Shown here piece after piece: positions 5,184 to 5,601 of a stretch of DNA of 5,601 nt. How positions within the stretch are numbered: position 1 is the stretch's first letter; each line of letters starts with the position of its first letter. This stretch comes from Pseudomonadota bacterium (GTDB lineage: Bacteria; Pseudomonadota; Gammaproteobacteria; Burkholderiales; Sulfuricellaceae). The position numbers were made by a program, and so were the translations under genes. Below the pieces are notes generated by a model. That model saw only the letters and a program-made list of their open reading frames with translations, was not told where the DNA came from and searched no databases. Location: contig JAJXTJ010000103.1 of the NCBI GenBank assembly GCA_021783895.1, positions 1 to 5,601 on the forward strand, written 5' to 3'.

Positions 5184-5213
5184 CATTGATACGCATTGAT
5201 ACTCCATTGATAC
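5184..5213 (+). repeat. Three tandem CATTGATAC repeats at helical spacing
   Basis: The 9-mer CATTGATAC occurs exactly at 5184-5192, 5194-5202 and 5205-5213, starts being 10 and 11 bp apart, about one DNA turn. Such phased direct repeats are typical of cooperative regulator sites or iterons. A fragment CATT follows at 5216-5219. Confidence 0.6.
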
Positions 5214-5214
5214 T
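5186..5214 (+). promoter_or_regulatory. Promoter candidate formed by the repeats
   Basis: TTGATA in the first repeat (5186-5191) matches the -35 consensus in five of six bases. It stands exactly 17 bp from GATACT in the third repeat (5209-5214), which matches the -10 in four of six. Transcription would start near 5220, about 28 bases before the ATG at 5248. Confidence 0.35.
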
Positions 5215-5247
5215 TCATTTCGCATTTTAGTAACAAGGGAGCGGCAC

Positions 5248-5493
5248 ATGATAATTAGAACCATATACTTATTCTTTATGCTTACCGGGTTGGCTGATGC
5301 GGCTCTTATAGTTGAGGACTATCCGCCAGCACCTACTACTAAAGCAACTGCTGTTAATTCTACGGCAAGTATGCCATTCCTGCCATTCTTTAGCGGCGTC
5401 AATAACAACGAAAAAAAAGCCGCCGCAAGAATTAATGAAATTCTATTTCTGCTAAAGGGTGGGCGCCCTCCATTTGTCGTAGTAGGCACGTGA
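5248..5493 (+). CDS. Small predicted secreted protein, unknown function
   Basis: This 81-residue frame is preceded by AGGGAG (5236-5241) six bases before its ATG, a strong ribosome-binding site. The N-terminus looks like a secretion signal: MIIRTIYLFFMLTGLADAA, one Arg, a hydrophobic core at about 5-15 and ADA|A at the likely cleavage site. The mature part is short, begins LIVEDYPPAPTTKA, is rich in Pro, Thr and Ala, and has one likely helix (EKKAAARINEILFLLKGG, residues 55-72). I recognise no family. Codon use is clearly more AT-rich than the other genes, suggesting different origin. The last 14 codons overlap an opposing open frame, and GC content jumps at about 5460, so the natural C-terminus may have been lost to an insertion or rearrangement. 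Confidence 0.55.
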   Translation: MIIRTIYLFFMLTGLADAALIVEDYPPAPTTKATAVNSTASMPFLPFFSGVNNNEKKAAARINEILFLLKGGRPPFVVVGT

Positions 5494-5601
5494 TGCCGGG
5501 ACGCATTCGATATGTCGCGCCACCGCCACCATCATGGCGGTCTTGGCGCGAGTGTTGACGTGGCGCGTTGTTTTGGCGCCGCTCTTCTTGCCGGAGCTGT
5601 T
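5452..5601 (-). pseudogene. Possible IS110-family transposase remnant (partial)
   Basis: A minus-strand frame stays open from the right edge of the window to a TAG at 5454-5452, giving 49 residues with no start in the window. It reads SSGKKSGAKTTRHVN, TRAKTAMMVAVARH, then SRAYYDKWRA. This faintly resembles the conserved C-terminal stretch of IS110-type transposases (S-GK-G--R--N---RTAL--AA, followed by A-Y-RL-A). If correct, the usual last part (KRALVAVAR-like) is missing, so the gene is broken near 5455, where base composition changes. The match is from memory and weak; chance coding in GC-rich DNA is the alternative. Confidence 0.28.
5516..5550. repeat. Long GC-rich hairpin near right edge
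   Basis: CGCGCCACCGCCA (5516-5528) pairs with TGGCGG (5535-5540) and, after a 3-nt bulge, with TGGCGCG (5544-5550), over the loop CCATCA. TGGCGCG recurs at 5561-5567 and TGGCGCC at 5574-5580. There is no T-tract. It may be a repeat or simply structure within the presumed transposase remnant. Confidence 0.35.

Noticed and set aside
5079..5264. Minus-strand open frame of 61 codons
   Set aside because: It consists of the hairpin and the CATTGATAC repeats read backwards; no ribosome-binding site or family resemblance is seen.

Overview
The window looks like chromosome from a GC-rich betaproteobacterium, plausibly of the Nitrosomonadales/Gallionellaceae type. That is an inference from codon use, gene families and repeat style, not a database match. 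It holds five confident genes, a small secreted-protein candidate, a doubtful transposase remnant, and an unusually dense set of small palindromic elements between the genes.

Left part (1-1724, + strand). The 3' end of a DUF599-type membrane protein overlaps by 4 bp (ATGA) a protein with the fold of a DnaQ/RNase T-like DEDDh 3'-5' exonuclease. All three metal-binding aspartates of that protein are replaced (Gly, Gly, Thr), while the Glu and His remain, so it is predicted to be a pseudo-exonuclease. After a 283-bp gap rich in hairpins comes a small DUF202 (YidH-like) membrane protein.

Middle part (4949 down to 1759, - strand). This is a methionine-sulfoxide repair operon for the cell envelope, in the order msrB - dipZ - msrA. 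MsrB has a twin-arginine-type leader. DipZ joins a CcdA-like electron-transporting membrane domain to a periplasmic thioredoxin domain (CINC) and a C-terminal beta-rich domain. MsrA has a secretion signal. The set amounts to an unfused counterpart of the neisserial PilB (Trx-MsrA-MsrB) plus DsbD system. Both reductases appear to lack a resolving cysteine, so the DipZ thioredoxin domain is the obvious candidate to recycle them directly. The operon's spacers carry mobile-type repeats. A 126-bp element with perfect 27-bp inverted arms and TGAA on both sides lies between msrB and dipZ. Two strong hairpins lie between dipZ and msrA. A GTAG-type REP/BIME pair lies between the strong ribosome-binding site of msrA and its signal-peptide coding region.

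Right part (4950-5601). The divergent spacer contains a good -10 for msrB, a terminator-like hairpin and three CATTGATAC repeats that appear to form the promoter of a small, lower-GC gene for a predicted secreted protein. The last 100 bp return to high GC, with an open minus-strand frame that faintly resembles an IS110-family transposase tail and a long hairpin.
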